Notes: generated from the letters alone by a model not told the origin. DNA of 64,000 bases from WHSW01 sp963759295 (GCA_963759295.1 CAVWYT010000016.1:62001-126000); one strand, 5' to 3'; positions 36,325 through 44,879 are shown, numbered from the stretch's first letter. A program made the numbers and translations.

Positions 36325-37170
36325 GTGGCCACCTGTTATCGACACCCGGGCCGCGAGACCAACGTCTCGTGCTCGAACTGCGGCCGGCCGATCTGCCCGG
36401 ACTGCATGACCTCGACCCCGGTCGGGATGCGCTGTCCGGAGTGCGCGCGCCAGCGGACCCAGGTTCGCAACCCGATCGGCATCGCGGGGCGCTCCGACGC
36501 GCCGGTCACCTACGCTGTGATCGCGATCTGCGTCGTCGTCTTCCTCGCCGAGATGTTCAGCGGCGGGGCGAGCGGGCTCGACGGCGGCGGCAAGCTGATC
36601 CGCGAGGGCGGGCTTTACGCGGGCGGGGTCGCCGACGGCGAGTGGTATCGGATCATCACCTCGGCGTTCCTGCACGCCGGCCTCATCCACCTGGGCTTCA
36701 ACATGTTCGCCCTCTACATCCTCGGCACGCTGCTCGAGCCCGCGATCGGGAGCCTTCGCTTTGCGGGCATCTACGTCGCTTCGATCCTGGCGGGCTCGCT
36801 CGGCGTCCTGGTGATAAACCCGAACGAGCTCTCGGTCGGCGCGTCCGGCGGGATCTTCGGCCTGATGGCCGGCGCGTTCTTGATCGCCCGCGATCGCGGC
36901 CTCGACGAGCTCGCCTCGCAGATCGGCTTCTTCGTCGTCCTCAACCTGGTGTTCACGTTCAGCATCCCGAACATCAGCATCGGGGCGCACATCGGCGGGC
37001 TGGTCGGCGGGGTCGTCGCCTCGCTGCTCGTCATCGGGCTGGAGCGCCGGAGGCCCGCGAACGCGAAGGCGATCGAGGTGGCGCTGCTGGTCGGCCTGTG
37101 CGCCGCCGTGTTCGTCGGCTCGCTGCTAGCCGCCGACGCAAACGCCCCGGTGCTCGCGGCCGGCGCCTAG
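36325..37170 (+). CDS. rhomboid intramembrane serine protease with N-terminal zinc-finger
   Basis: 281 residues. A B-box-like Cys/His cluster occupies the first 45 residues (CYRHPGRETNVSCSNCGRP, then ICPDC and RCPEC). The rhomboid domain has six or more membrane segments with the IRHLGFNMFALY-type helix (LIHLGFNMFALYILG), the catalytic serine in SVGASGGIFGLMAG and the histidine in GAHIGGLVGG. It should cleave membrane proteins within the bilayer. Its stop overlaps the stop of the convergent corrinoid-binding gene at a CTAG. Confidence 0.92.
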   Translation: MATCYRHPGRETNVSCSNCGRPICPDCMTSTPVGMRCPECARQRTQVRNPIGIAGRSDAPVTYAVIAICVVVFLAEMFSGGASGLDGGGKLIREGGLYAGGVADGEWYRIITSAFLHAGLIHLGFNMFALYILGTLLEPAIGSLRFAGIYVASILAGSLGVLVINPNELSVGASGGIFGLMAGAFLIARDRGLDELASQIGFFVVLNLVFTFSIPNISIGAHIGGLVGGVVASLLVIGLERRRPANAKAIEVALLVGLCAAVFVGSLLAADANAPVLAAGA

Positions 37171-38093
37171 CCTCGGGCCGGCCGGCGAGCGGCATCGAGC
37201 CCGAGCGCGATCTCCTCGAAGCCGACTGCGACCGGAGCGTCGAGGCTTCCGGGATGGAGCAGATCAGCGAGAAGCTCGACTCCGTCGACCAGCCGCGGCC
37301 CGGGGCGTGAGAACGAGCCGGCGGCATCGACGGCGATCACGCGCTCGGCGCCAAGCTCCGCCAGCCGCTCACCGTGCTCGCGCGCTTGCGCAGCCGCCTC
37401 GGGCGCGTCGAGCCCACAGGGCATAACCACGACAAGCTCGGGCTCGGCGGCCGCGACCTGCGCCCAGCTCGCCGCCCGCGACTTGCGCCCGGGCTCGCCC
37501 AGCACGTCGTCCCCGCCGGCGAGCGCGACCATCTCCGGCACCCAGTGGCCGCCGACGTAGACCGGGTCGAGCCACTCGAGCGCGGCGACTCGCGGGCGTG
37601 GCAGTCTCGCGACAGCGTTGCGCACACGCCCGAGCCTTTCCAGGAGCTCATCGCGGAGTCGCTCGCCGCGCGCGGCCTCGCCGGTCGCCGTCGCGATCCG
37701 GACCATGTCCTCGAGCACCTCGTCGAGCGTCTCGGGGTCGAGGGAGATCACCTCCGGCGTGGTCGGGATCCGGGTCGCGACCGCGCGCACGTCGTCGTAG
37801 GAGACGGCGCAGACCGCGCACAGCGCCTGGGTGAGGATCAGGTCCGGCCCGAGCCGTTCGAGCTCGACCTCGTCGAGCCCATAAAGGGATTCCCCGCGGC
37901 CGGTGAGCCCGCGCACGCGGGCGTCGACCTCGGCCGGCGCCAGGCCCTCGGGGATCACGCTCGAGGTCAGCCTCGGCAGCTCGGCTACCTCGGGCGGGTG
38001 ATCGCATTCATGCGTCACCCCGACGACCGAGTCGCCGAGACCGAGCGCGTAGAGCGCCTCGGTCGCCGACGGGACCAGGCTCGCGATCCGCAT
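37167..38093 (-). CDS. cobalamin/hemin-binding periplasmic-type protein (BtuF-like)
   Basis: 308 residues of the TroA/BtuF fold: RIASLVPSATEALYALGLGDSVVGVTHECDHP at the N-terminus, DLILTQALCAVCAVSY, and a C-terminal lobe with VYVGGHWVPEMVALAGG. No signal peptide or lipobox is present and no BtuC or BtuD genes are adjacent, so it may be a cytoplasmic cobalamin-binding protein rather than a transporter subunit. Probably leaderless from ATG 38093. Confidence 0.85.
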   Translation of the reverse strand: MRIASLVPSATEALYALGLGDSVVGVTHECDHPPEVAELPRLTSSVIPEGLAPAEVDARVRGLTGRGESLYGLDEVELERLGPDLILTQALCAVCAVSYDDVRAVATRIPTTPEVISLDPETLDEVLEDMVRIATATGEAARGERLRDELLERLGRVRNAVARLPRPRVAALEWLDPVYVGGHWVPEMVALAGGDDVLGEPGRKSRAASWAQVAAAEPELVVVMPCGLDAPEAAAQAREHGERLAELGAERVIAVDAAGSFSRPGPRLVDGVELLADLLHPGSLDAPVAVGFEEIALGLDAARRPARG

Positions 38094-38105
38094 CGCCGCA
38101 GGATA
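38094..38105 (-). promoter_or_regulatory. leaderless -10 element of the BtuF-like gene
   Basis: TATCCT on the - strand (38105-38100), 6 nt, then ATG 38093. Confidence 0.55.
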
Positions 38106-38151
38106 GGCGCCGGCCGGCGCCGCGCGACTACTCGAACGCGCGCCGAGGCAT

Positions 38152-38163
38152 TAGGTTTCCGGG
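38152..38163 (+). promoter_or_regulatory. leaderless -10 element of the pterin dehydratase gene
   Basis: TAGGTT at 38152-38157, 6 nt, then ATG 38164. Confidence 0.55.
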
Positions 38164-38445
38164 ATGGCCGAGTTGCTGTCCGACGACGAGATCGGGGCAC
38201 GCCTCGCCGAGCTCGAGGGCTGGACCCGCGCGGGCGACGCGATCACGAAGACGTTCGACCATGGCGACTTCGTCGGCTCGGTCGAGTTCGTCCGCCGCCT
38301 GACCACGCCGGCCGAGGAGATGGGCCACCACCCGGATCTCAGCCTCTCCTGGAGCGAGGTGACGGTGACGATCACCACCCATTCGGCCGGCGGCCTGACC
38401 GCCGCCGACTTCGAGCTCGCGAAGCGGATCGACGAGCTCGTGTGA
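38164..38445 (+). CDS. pterin-4a-carbinolamine dehydratase
   Basis: 93 residues, the full family length. The signature HHPDLSLSWSEVTVTITTHSAGGLTAADFELAKRID includes the paired active-site histidines. It dehydrates 4a-hydroxy-tetrahydropterin; in bacteria without a pterin-dependent hydroxylase it may act in molybdopterin or regulatory roles, and no hydroxylase is seen nearby. The stop overlaps the GTG of a following 20-codon ORF. Confidence 0.93.
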   Translation: MAELLSDDEIGARLAELEGWTRAGDAITKTFDHGDFVGSVEFVRRLTTPAEEMGHHPDLSLSWSEVTVTITTHSAGGLTAADFELAKRIDELV

Positions 38446-38504
38446 GCGCGGAGCCTGCGAGCGCGCAGCGGCCGCGCGGGACAAACGGCCACCGCAGCCT
38501 CTGA
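38442..38504 (+). CDS. possible 20-residue peptide ORF before wecB
   Basis: GTG 38442 overlaps the preceding TGA; 20 codons then TGA at 38502-38504. It begins MSAEP and ends in Leu, and its first 14 bases equal those of the 48980 element, but the middle differs. It may be a diverged copy of the hpt/ABC leader element or chance. Confidence 0.25.
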   Translation: MSAEPASAQRPRGTNGHRSL

Positions 38505-38534
38505 CCCGAGCGCCGAGCAGCGAGCCTCGATTTC

Positions 38535-39605
38535 ATGCGGATCGTCCACGTCCTCGGCACGCGCCCGAACTTCGTCAAGATGGCGCCGGTGATCGCCGCG
38601 ACGCGCGAGCGCTTCGGCGGTGACTCGTCGGTCGTCGTCCATACCGGCCAGCACTACGACCGGGCGATGTCGGACATCTTCTTCGACGAGCTCGGCGTTC
38701 CCCCGCCCGACCACGTGCTCGGGGTCGGCTCCGGTACCCACGCCGAGCAGACTGCGCGGGTTCTCGAGCGACTGGCGCCGGTGCTCGAGCGCGAGCGCCC
38801 CGCGATCGTCCTCGTCCCCGGCGACGTCAACTCCACCCTGGCGGCGGCGCTGTGCGCGTCGCGACTGGGAGTCCCGACCGGCCACGTCGAGTCCGGCCTG
38901 CGCAGCTTCGACCGCCGGATGCCGGAGGAGATCAACCGGATCGTCGCCGACCACCTCGCTCAGCTGCTGTTCCTGCATTCGCCGGAGGCCGAGGACAACC
39001 TGCGCGCCGAGGGGGTGCCCGAGCAGCGCTACCGGTTCGTAGGCAACACGATGATCGACACTCTGGTCGCGCTCGAGGGGCGGTTCAGGGCGCGTCAGGC
39101 CGCCCGCTCGGCGGGCGTCGAGCCCGGGTCGTACCTGCTGGTCACCCTGCATCGGCCGGCGCTCGTCGACGGCCCGCTGCTCGGCGAGGCGATCGAGGCC
39201 CTGGAGCGGGTGGGGGAGCGGATGCCGGTCGTCTTCCCCGTTCATCCGCGGACGCGGAAGATGCTCGGCGCGCGGCCGGCGTCCCGGGTCGCGCTCACCG
39301 ATCCGATCGGCTACCTCGACTTCCTCTCGCTCGAGGCCGACGCGGCGGCGGTGCTCACCGACTCGGGCGGGATCCAGGAGGAGACCACGTACCTCGGCGT
39401 GCCGTGCTTCACCCTGCGCGACAACACCGAGCGCCCGGTGACGCTCCGCGCCGGCACCAACACGCTGCTCGGCCTGCGCCCGGCGCGGATCGCCGAGATC
39501 CCCGAGCTGCTCGACGCCCGCCCCGCGGGCGAGCGCCCGCAACCACCGCAAAAATGGGACGGACGGGCGGCGCAGCGCGTCGCCGATGTCCTCGAAGGCT
39601 GGTAG
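38535..39605 (+). CDS. wecB: UDP-N-acetylglucosamine 2-epimerase (non-hydrolysing)
   Basis: 356 residues, GT-B fold. VHVLGTRPNFVKMAPVI at the N-terminus, VHTGQHYDRAMSDIFFDELGVP, VPGDVNSTLAAAL, HVESGLRSFDRRMPEEINRI, TLHRPALVD, PVHPRTRK and the C-terminal TDSGGIQEETTYLGVPCFTLRDNTERP. It interconverts UDP-GlcNAc and UDP-ManNAc for surface polysaccharide. No glycosyltransferase cluster is adjacent, so the polymer is unknown. Confidence 0.93.
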   Translation: MRIVHVLGTRPNFVKMAPVIAATRERFGGDSSVVVHTGQHYDRAMSDIFFDELGVPPPDHVLGVGSGTHAEQTARVLERLAPVLERERPAIVLVPGDVNSTLAAALCASRLGVPTGHVESGLRSFDRRMPEEINRIVADHLAQLLFLHSPEAEDNLRAEGVPEQRYRFVGNTMIDTLVALEGRFRARQAARSAGVEPGSYLLVTLHRPALVDGPLLGEAIEALERVGERMPVVFPVHPRTRKMLGARPASRVALTDPIGYLDFLSLEADAAAVLTDSGGIQEETTYLGVPCFTLRDNTERPVTLRAGTNTLLGLRPARIAEIPELLDARPAGERPQPPQKWDGRAAQRVADVLEGW

Positions 39606-39615
39606 CTTCGCGGCC
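39603..39615 (+). promoter_or_regulatory. leaderless -10 element of the DUF47 gene
   Basis: TAGCTT at 39603-39608, overlapping the wecB stop, 7 nt, then ATG 39616. Confidence 0.55.
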
Positions 39616-40236
39616 ATGCCGCTGCCATCCCTGGTCCCCAAGGATCGCGTCTTCTTCGACCTGTTCGCACAGGCCGGTCAGAACTCGGTCCGGGCGGCCA
39701 AGCTGCTCCGGGAGATGCTCGAGAGCTGGCCCGAGAGCGCCGATCTCGCGCGCGAGATCCTGCTCGCCGAGCAGGAGGGAGACCGGATCACTCACGACAT
39801 CGTCCGCCGTGTCAACTCGACATTCGTGACGCCGATCGACGGCGAGGACATCTACGGCCTGGCGACGAAGCTCGACGACATCGTCGACTACATCGAGGAG
39901 ACCGCCGACTTCATGGGCCTGTACCGGATCGAGGCGCCGATGGACCAGTCGCTGGCGATGGCCGACGTCCTCGTCAGGTCGTGCGAGCAGCTCGCCATGC
40001 TGCTCGAGCACCTGCGCGGGTTCAAGGACCTCGAGAAGTACTGGATCGAGGTCCACCGGCTCGAGAACGACGGCGACCGGCTCTATCGCGACGCGGTCGC
40101 GTCGCTGTTCGCCAACGGGATCGACCCGATGGTCGTGATCCGCTGGAGGGACATCTTTCTCAGGCTCGAGCGGGCGGTCGACGCAACCGAGGCCGCGGCT
40201 CACATTCTCGAGGGCATCGTCATCAAGAACGCCTGA
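39616..40236 (+). CDS. DUF47/PhoU-like phosphate transport accessory protein
   Basis: 206 residues, all-helical with the metal-binding E/D-rich pattern of the DUF47 family: FFDLFAQAGQNSVRAAKLL, AEQEGDRITHDIVRRVNSTFVTPIDGEDIYGLATKLDDIVDYIEE, and HRLENDGDRLYRDAVASLF. It accompanies Pit transporters and probably regulates phosphate flux. The Pit gene follows after 26 nt. ATG 39616 is chosen from the leaderless signal. Confidence 0.92.
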   Translation: MPLPSLVPKDRVFFDLFAQAGQNSVRAAKLLREMLESWPESADLAREILLAEQEGDRITHDIVRRVNSTFVTPIDGEDIYGLATKLDDIVDYIEETADFMGLYRIEAPMDQSLAMADVLVRSCEQLAMLLEHLRGFKDLEKYWIEVHRLENDGDRLYRDAVASLFANGIDPMVVIRWRDIFLRLERAVDATEAAAHILEGIVIKNA

Positions 40237-40262
40237 CGCGACCCTTCCGGGCGCGAAGTCCC

Positions 40263-41360
40263 TTGAGCGAGAGCGACATCATTCTCGGCATCGTCGTCGC
40301 AACGGCGCTGGCCTTCGACTTCACCAACGGGTTCCACGACACCGCCAACGTCGTCGCTACCTCGATCTCGACCCGGGCGATGCCGCCGCGCATCGCCGTC
40401 GCCTACGCCGCCATGTTCAACTTCGTCGGCGCGTTCATCTCGCTGGAGGTCGCCGCCACCGTCGCCAACGACGTCGTCGACCCGCTCGCGATCACGACCA
40501 CCGTGATCTTCGCCGGGCTCGTCGGCGCGATCACCTGGAACCTGATCACCTGGTACTTCGGGCTGCCGTCGTCGAGCTCCCACGCGCTGATCGGCGGCGT
40601 CGTCGGCTCCTCGTTCGTGGCCGCGGGCGCGGACGCCGTGCTCGGCGACGGCGTCCTCGGCAAGGTGCTGATTCCGGCGGTGATCGCGCCCGTGCTCGCG
40701 TTCGTGGCCGGCGGCCTGGCGATCACCGCGGCGTACCGGATCGTCGGGCGCCAGCGTCCGGGCACGGTGACGCGCGGGTTCCGATTCGGGCAGGTCGTCT
40801 CGGGCGGGCTGCTGGCGCTCGCGCACGGAACCAACGACGCCCAGAAGACGATGGGCGTGATCACCCTGGCGCTGATCGCCAACGGCACCCTCGCCAGTGA
40901 CGCCGACGTTCCGACATGGGTGATCGTCAGCGCCGCTACGGCGATCGCGCTCGGCACCTACACGGGTGGCTGGCGGATCATCAAGACGATGGGCACGCGG
41001 ATCATCAAGATGGACTCCGCCCAGGGCTTCTCGGCGCAGGGAGCCGGCGCCGCGGTGATCCTCGCCTCCTCGCACTTCGGATATCCGCTCTCGACGACCC
41101 AGGTGATCGCCGGCGGCGTGATGGGCGCGGGCGCGGGCAAGCGGCTCTCCGCGGTGCGCTGGGGCGTCGCCGGCAACATCGTCGTCGCCTGGCTGCTCAC
41201 GCTCCCCGCCGCCGCTGCGATCGGCGGCGCGGCGTACCTGGTCACCGACCTCTTCCCCGGCGCCGTCGGCCCGCTGTTGATCAGCGCCGTCGGCCTCGGC
41301 CTGACCGTGGCCGCGTTCGTGCGGCGCGCGCGGCGCGCGGAGCCCGCCCCCGCGACATGA
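40263..41360 (+). CDS. pit: inorganic phosphate transporter, PiT family
   Basis: 365 residues, ten or so membrane segments. Both PiT signature repeats are present: ALAFDFTNGFHDTANVVATSIST with GLPSSSSHALIGG in the first half, and ALAHGTNDAQKTMGVI with SHFGYPLSTTQVIAGGVMGAG in the second. It carries phosphate (metal-phosphate) coupled to protons or sodium. TTG 40263 is the only suitable start, just before SESDIILGIVV. Its stop overlaps the next ATG. Confidence 0.93.
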   Translation: MSESDIILGIVVATALAFDFTNGFHDTANVVATSISTRAMPPRIAVAYAAMFNFVGAFISLEVAATVANDVVDPLAITTTVIFAGLVGAITWNLITWYFGLPSSSSHALIGGVVGSSFVAAGADAVLGDGVLGKVLIPAVIAPVLAFVAGGLAITAAYRIVGRQRPGTVTRGFRFGQVVSGGLLALAHGTNDAQKTMGVITLALIANGTLASDADVPTWVIVSAATAIALGTYTGGWRIIKTMGTRIIKMDSAQGFSAQGAGAAVILASSHFGYPLSTTQVIAGGVMGAGAGKRLSAVRWGVAGNIVVAWLLTLPAAAAIGGAAYLVTDLFPGAVGPLLISAVGLGLTVAAFVRRARRAEPAPAT

Positions 41361-41596
41361 TCGCGACCGTCGTCGACACGACCGCCCTCTGGCAGACGGC
41401 GATCGCGTCGCTGGCCGCCGGGGTCGGCGTGACCGTGGTGTTCTCGATCGCGATTCTCGGCGTGGCGAAGATGAGCGAGGCGAACCGCGACGGGCGCGGC
41501 GCCGCCGCGACGGTCTACGGGGTCCTCGCGCTCGTCTTCGTGCTGGCGACGGCGGCCGCGGTGGTCGCCGGCGTGATCGTGATGACAGCCAAGTAG
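41357..41596 (+). CDS. small two-pass membrane protein downstream of pit
   Basis: 79 residues with two long hydrophobic segments (LAAGVGVTVVFSIAILGVA and YGVLALVFVLATAAAVVAGVIVM) separated by a charged loop. ATG 41357 overlaps the pit stop (ATGA), so it is co-translated with the transporter. It is a candidate accessory subunit; not recognised as a named family. Confidence 0.7.
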   Translation: MIATVVDTTALWQTAIASLAAGVGVTVVFSIAILGVAKMSEANRDGRGAAATVYGVLALVFVLATAAAVVAGVIVMTAK

Positions 41597-41614
41597 GCCG
41601 CGGCTTGCGCGGGG

Positions 41615-41626
41615 TAGCCTGAACGC
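41615..41626 (+). promoter_or_regulatory. leaderless -10 element of the 117-residue gene
   Basis: TAGCCT at 41615-41620, 6 nt, then ATG 41627. Confidence 0.5.
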
Positions 41627-41980
41627 ATGCGCGCCCTGCGCAACCTCGCGATCATCGCCCTGCTGGCGCTGATCATCGACGTCGTCCCCGGCGGCGGCAA
41701 CGCCGCGGACGCGATCGTCGCGGCGCTCTCGCTGCTGTTCATGGCCCTGATCGGCGTCGCTGCCTGGCAGATCTTCCGGCAGAACCGGCTTGCGTTCGCG
41801 GGCCTCGGCGACGGCCAGCGGGCCGTGTTCTTGGGAGCACTCGGCGCGATCGTCCTGATGATCGCCGGCGCCGACGAGCTCACCGACACCGGGGCCGGGC
41901 TCCTCGTCTGGCTCGCGGTGATCGGCGCGGCGGTGTTCGCGATCGTCCGGGTCTGGTTCGAGGCTACGCAGCGCTACTGA
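41627..41980 (+). CDS. four-pass membrane protein of unknown function
   Basis: 117 residues with four hydrophobic stretches (LAIIALLALIIDVVPGG, ALSLLFMALIGVAAWQIF, AVFLGALGAIVLMIAGA, GLLVWLAVIGAAVFAIVRVW). Not recognised. Reading frame, length and a leaderless promoter support a real gene. It stands alone between the phosphate operon and the Tad-like cluster. Confidence 0.7.
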   Translation: MRALRNLAIIALLALIIDVVPGGGNAADAIVAALSLLFMALIGVAAWQIFRQNRLAFAGLGDGQRAVFLGALGAIVLMIAGADELTDTGAGLLVWLAVIGAAVFAIVRVWFEATQRY

Positions 41981-42075
41981 GCGCGCGGCGGGGCGCCGCC
42001 GGCGTGCCGATCTATCGACACAGCAACGAGCGCGACTCGGCACGCTGAGCGCGCAACGGATCGCACGCTCGCGCC

Positions 42076-42088
42076 TAGCGTCGCCGCC
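42076..42088 (+). promoter_or_regulatory. leaderless -10 element of the TadE cluster
   Basis: TAGCGT at 42076-42081, 7 nt, then ATG 42089. Confidence 0.5.
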
Positions 42089-42436
42089 ATGCGTCCAGCG
42101 AGCGAACCGAACGGGCAGGCGTCGGTCGAGCTCGTCGCCGTCGTGCCGATCGCGATCGCGCTGCTGCTCGCGGTCGCCCAGTTCGCGGTCGCGGGCTTCG
42201 CCCTGTGGAGCGCAGGCGACGCCGCGCGCGCCGGCGCGCGCGCCGCCATCGTGGGCGGGGATCCGGAGCGCGCCGCACGCAGCGCGCTGCCCGGGTTCCT
42301 CGAGCGCTCCGCGCACGTTGCGGGCTCGGGACCGGTGGAGGTCCGGGTCGAGGCGCCCGCGCTGTTGCCCGGCTTGCCTCCGGTCCCGGTTCATGCGCAG
42401 GCGGAGCTGGACGTCCAAGAGGCGGCCGATGGCTGA
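42089..42436 (+). CDS. TadE-like pseudopilin
   Basis: 115 residues. NGQASVELVAVVPIAIALLLAVAQF is the TadE signature: a Gly-Gln cleavage-like site followed by the E5-type glutamate and a hydrophobic helix; the rest is a small beta-rich extracytoplasmic domain. TadE-type proteins are minor pilins processed by a prepilin peptidase. It overlaps the next gene by 8 nt. No TadA/B/C or Flp genes are in the window. Confidence 0.85.
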   Translation: MRPASEPNGQASVELVAVVPIAIALLLAVAQFAVAGFALWSAGDAARAGARAAIVGGDPERAARSALPGFLERSAHVAGSGPVEVRVEAPALLPGLPPVPVHAQAELDVQEAADG

Positions 42437-42815
42437 GCGCGAGCCGGGAGCGCACAGCGGTGCGCCATCGTGCGTGAATGGCGCGGCCGGGCAGGCCTCG
42501 GTCGAGCTCGTGGCCGCGGTGCCGGTGGTCGTCCTGGCGGCGGCCGTCTGCTTCCAGCTCCTCGCGGCGGGGTACTCGTTGACGCTCGCCGACGGCGCCG
42601 CGGAGGCCGGCGCGCTCGCGCTCGCCTCGGGGCTGCCGGTGTCGCCGGCCGTCGAGCGCGCCCTGCCGGGCTGGGCGCGCGACCGCATCGACGTCGACCG
42701 CCGGGGCGGCCGGCTGACGGTCAGGCTGCGCCCACCCTCACCGCTCGCGGCCTTGGGCCGGGAGTTGGAGGTGAGCTCGACCGCATGGGTCCTGCGCCCG
42801 GAGGGAAGCGGCTGA
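42429..42815 (+). CDS. second TadE-like pseudopilin
   Basis: 128 residues. After 19 residues comes AGQASVELVAAVPVVVLAAAVCFQLLAAG, the same signature as the preceding protein, then a short extracytoplasmic part with LTVRLRPPSPLAALG. The twin signatures suggest a duplicated minor-pilin gene. The next gene starts 1 nt after the stop, so the three genes form one unit. Confidence 0.8.
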   Translation: MAEREPGAHSGAPSCVNGAAGQASVELVAAVPVVVLAAAVCFQLLAAGYSLTLADGAAEAGALALASGLPVSPAVERALPGWARDRIDVDRRGGRLTVRLRPPSPLAALGRELEVSSTAWVLRPEGSG

Positions 42816-42816
42816 G

Positions 42817-44838
42817 ATGCCCCCGGTGATCGTTTGCTCGGAGCTTCCGGGCGCGGGCGGGGGCGCCGCGACCGCGGCGGCGCTTGGGGTTGCGATCGCG
42901 ACCTCCGAGGGCGCGCGCCCTCGAGGCGCCGGCCCGGCCGCGAGCGATGCGGTGATCCTGGTCGAACGCGGAGCCGTGCGCGGGCGCGGGCCGACGATGC
43001 TGGCGGCCGACGCCGCCCGGACGCTCGAGCGGAAGCTGGTCGAGGAGAGCTTCGAGGCCGCGGCGCGCGGACATCTCGCCTGGGTTCGGCTCGACGGCGA
43101 GCCGGACTGGATCGACCGGCTGACGCGGGCGACCGAGCTCGGCGGCGACGCACGCGCGGTGATCGCCCATCTGCCCGCCGGGGAGCTGCGATCGCTGCTC
43201 GACCGGGGTGAGCCGAGCCCGAGCGCCGTGCTCTTGCGGGCCGACCTCCCCGCGCAGCGCGCGCTCGCCGCGCTCGCGGTCGTCGACATCGGCTCCACGG
43301 GCGTGCGGGTCAAGGTTGCCGGCCGGGAGCCGGGTCGGGTCGCGGCCCGCAGAGCGCTCGCGGGCATCGAGCCCGGCGGCGAGACCGGGCGCCGCGCACG
43401 GCGCCTGGCGCGGGCGGTCGTCGGCGGGCGCTCGCGGATCGGCGCTCGGATCGGCGCTGCAGGGCCCCGGCTCGCCGCCGAGTCCGGCCAGGCCCTGCCC
43501 CTGGCCCTCGGCGGGATCGCCGCTTTGATCTTCTCCTCGCTGCTGCTCGCTGCGCTCGGCGGAGCGGTCACCGGGACGGCGCGAACGCAGCGAGCCGCCG
43601 ACCTCGCCGCGATCTCCGGCGCGCGTTCGATGCGCGACGACTTCGATCGCCTGTTCGCCCCCGCGCGCACGCCGAGCGGCGCACCGAACCCAGCGCACCT
43701 CGCCAAGTCCGAGTACCTCGCCCGCGCCCGAGCCGCCGCAATCGACGCCGCCCGCCACAACGGCGTCGCCCCGGGTCGGCTGCGGGTCGACTTTCCCGAT
43801 CGCGGCTCCTTCGCTCCGCTGCACGTCCGCGCCGCGGTCGGGGCGGAGGTGGAGCTCGGTGGCCCGAGTGCGGAGGTCACGCTGGAGGAACGAGCGGAGG
43901 CCGAGGCAGTTCTGCCGAGCAGATCCTCGGTGCCGGCCGGGCAGCCGGGGACCGCGACCGGCGGTGGTTACTCGGGGCCCCTCGCCTATCGGCAGGGCAA
44001 GCCGATGCGTCCCGACGTCGCCGCCGCGTTCGACCGCATGGCGCGAGCGGCGAGCGGCGCTGGGATCTCGTTGCTGATCAACTCGGCCTACCGCTCGGAC
44101 GCCGAACAGGCGGCGCTGTTCGCGGAGAACCCGGATCCGCAGTGGGTCGCTCCACCCGGCACCTCGCTGCACCGCTGCGCGACCGAGCTCGACCTCGGTC
44201 CGCCGGCGGCGTACGCGTGGCTCGCCGCCAACGCCGGCCGTTTCGGGTTCACGAGGCGCTACGCCTGGGAGCCGTGGCACTACGGGTTCGACGGTGGGCC
44301 GGCGCCGTGCTCGCCGGAGGGCGACGCGGTCCCGCCCGAGGGCGACTCCGCGGGGCCGCACGGGGCTGACGGCGCGGACGGGGTCTCGGCGGCGATCAGC
44401 CTGCCGGCGTTCGTTCCGGCCCGCTTCCGGGCCGCGATCGCGTCCGCGGCGAGCCGATGGAACGTGCCCGCAGCGCTGCTCGCCGCCCAGCTGATGGCCG
44501 AGTCGAACTTCAACCCGTTCGCGGTCTCGGCGGCCGGCGCCCAGGGAATCGCCCAGTTCATGCCCTCGACCGCGGCCTCCTACGGGCTCTCCGATCCGTT
44601 CGATCCCGAGGCCTCGATCGACGCCCAAGCGCACCTGATGTCCGACCTGGTCGAGCAGTTCGGCCAGATCTCGCTCGCCCTCGCCGCCTACAACGCCGGC
44701 CCGGCGCCCGTGCAAGCGTGTGGCTGCGTCCCCGCGATCCCCGAGACCCAGGCCTACGTCGCCCGGATACTCGGGCTCATGGACGGCGCCGGCGAGATCG
44801 TCGCGGCGCCGGCCTTGGAGGTGCGGCTGGTGAGCTAA
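42817..44838 (+). CDS. TadG-like protein fused to VanY-like peptidase and lytic transglycosylase
   Basis: 673 residues with four parts. 1-190: unassigned; PGAGGGAATAAALG looks like a degenerate P-loop. 222-290: TadG-like anchor, ESGQALPLALGGIAALIFSS and an AADLAAISGARSM segment. 396-495: VanY-like D,D-carboxypeptidase with SLHRCATELDLG (His and Asp of SxHxxGxAxD kept, two positions changed) and EPWHYG (His488). 530-660: SLT transglycosylase with Glu562 in AESNFNPFAVSAAGAQGIAQFMPSTAA and ALAAYNAG. It probably remodels peptidoglycan around a Tad-like apparatus outside the membrane. Confidence 0.85.
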   Translation: MPPVIVCSELPGAGGGAATAAALGVAIATSEGARPRGAGPAASDAVILVERGAVRGRGPTMLAADAARTLERKLVEESFEAAARGHLAWVRLDGEPDWIDRLTRATELGGDARAVIAHLPAGELRSLLDRGEPSPSAVLLRADLPAQRALAALAVVDIGSTGVRVKVAGREPGRVAARRALAGIEPGGETGRRARRLARAVVGGRSRIGARIGAAGPRLAAESGQALPLALGGIAALIFSSLLLAALGGAVTGTARTQRAADLAAISGARSMRDDFDRLFAPARTPSGAPNPAHLAKSEYLARARAAAIDAARHNGVAPGRLRVDFPDRGSFAPLHVRAAVGAEVELGGPSAEVTLEERAEAEAVLPSRSSVPAGQPGTATGGGYSGPLAYRQGKPMRPDVAAAFDRMARAASGAGISLLINSAYRSDAEQAALFAENPDPQWVAPPGTSLHRCATELDLGPPAAYAWLAANAGRFGFTRRYAWEPWHYGFDGGPAPCSPEGDAVPPEGDSAGPHGADGADGVSAAISLPAFVPARFRAAIASAASRWNVPAALLAAQLMAESNFNPFAVSAAGAQGIAQFMPSTAASYGLSDPFDPEASIDAQAHLMSDLVEQFGQISLALAAYNAGPAPVQACGCVPAIPETQAYVARILGLMDGAGEIVAAPALEVRLVS

Positions 44839-44866
44839 GCGACTGCGGCGGCTCACTTCACGTGGC

Positions 44867-44879
44867 TAGGCTTCGGTTG
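44867..44879 (+). promoter_or_regulatory. leaderless -10 element of the MaoC gene
   Basis: TAGGCT at 44867-44872, 7 nt, then ATG 44880. Confidence 0.55.
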
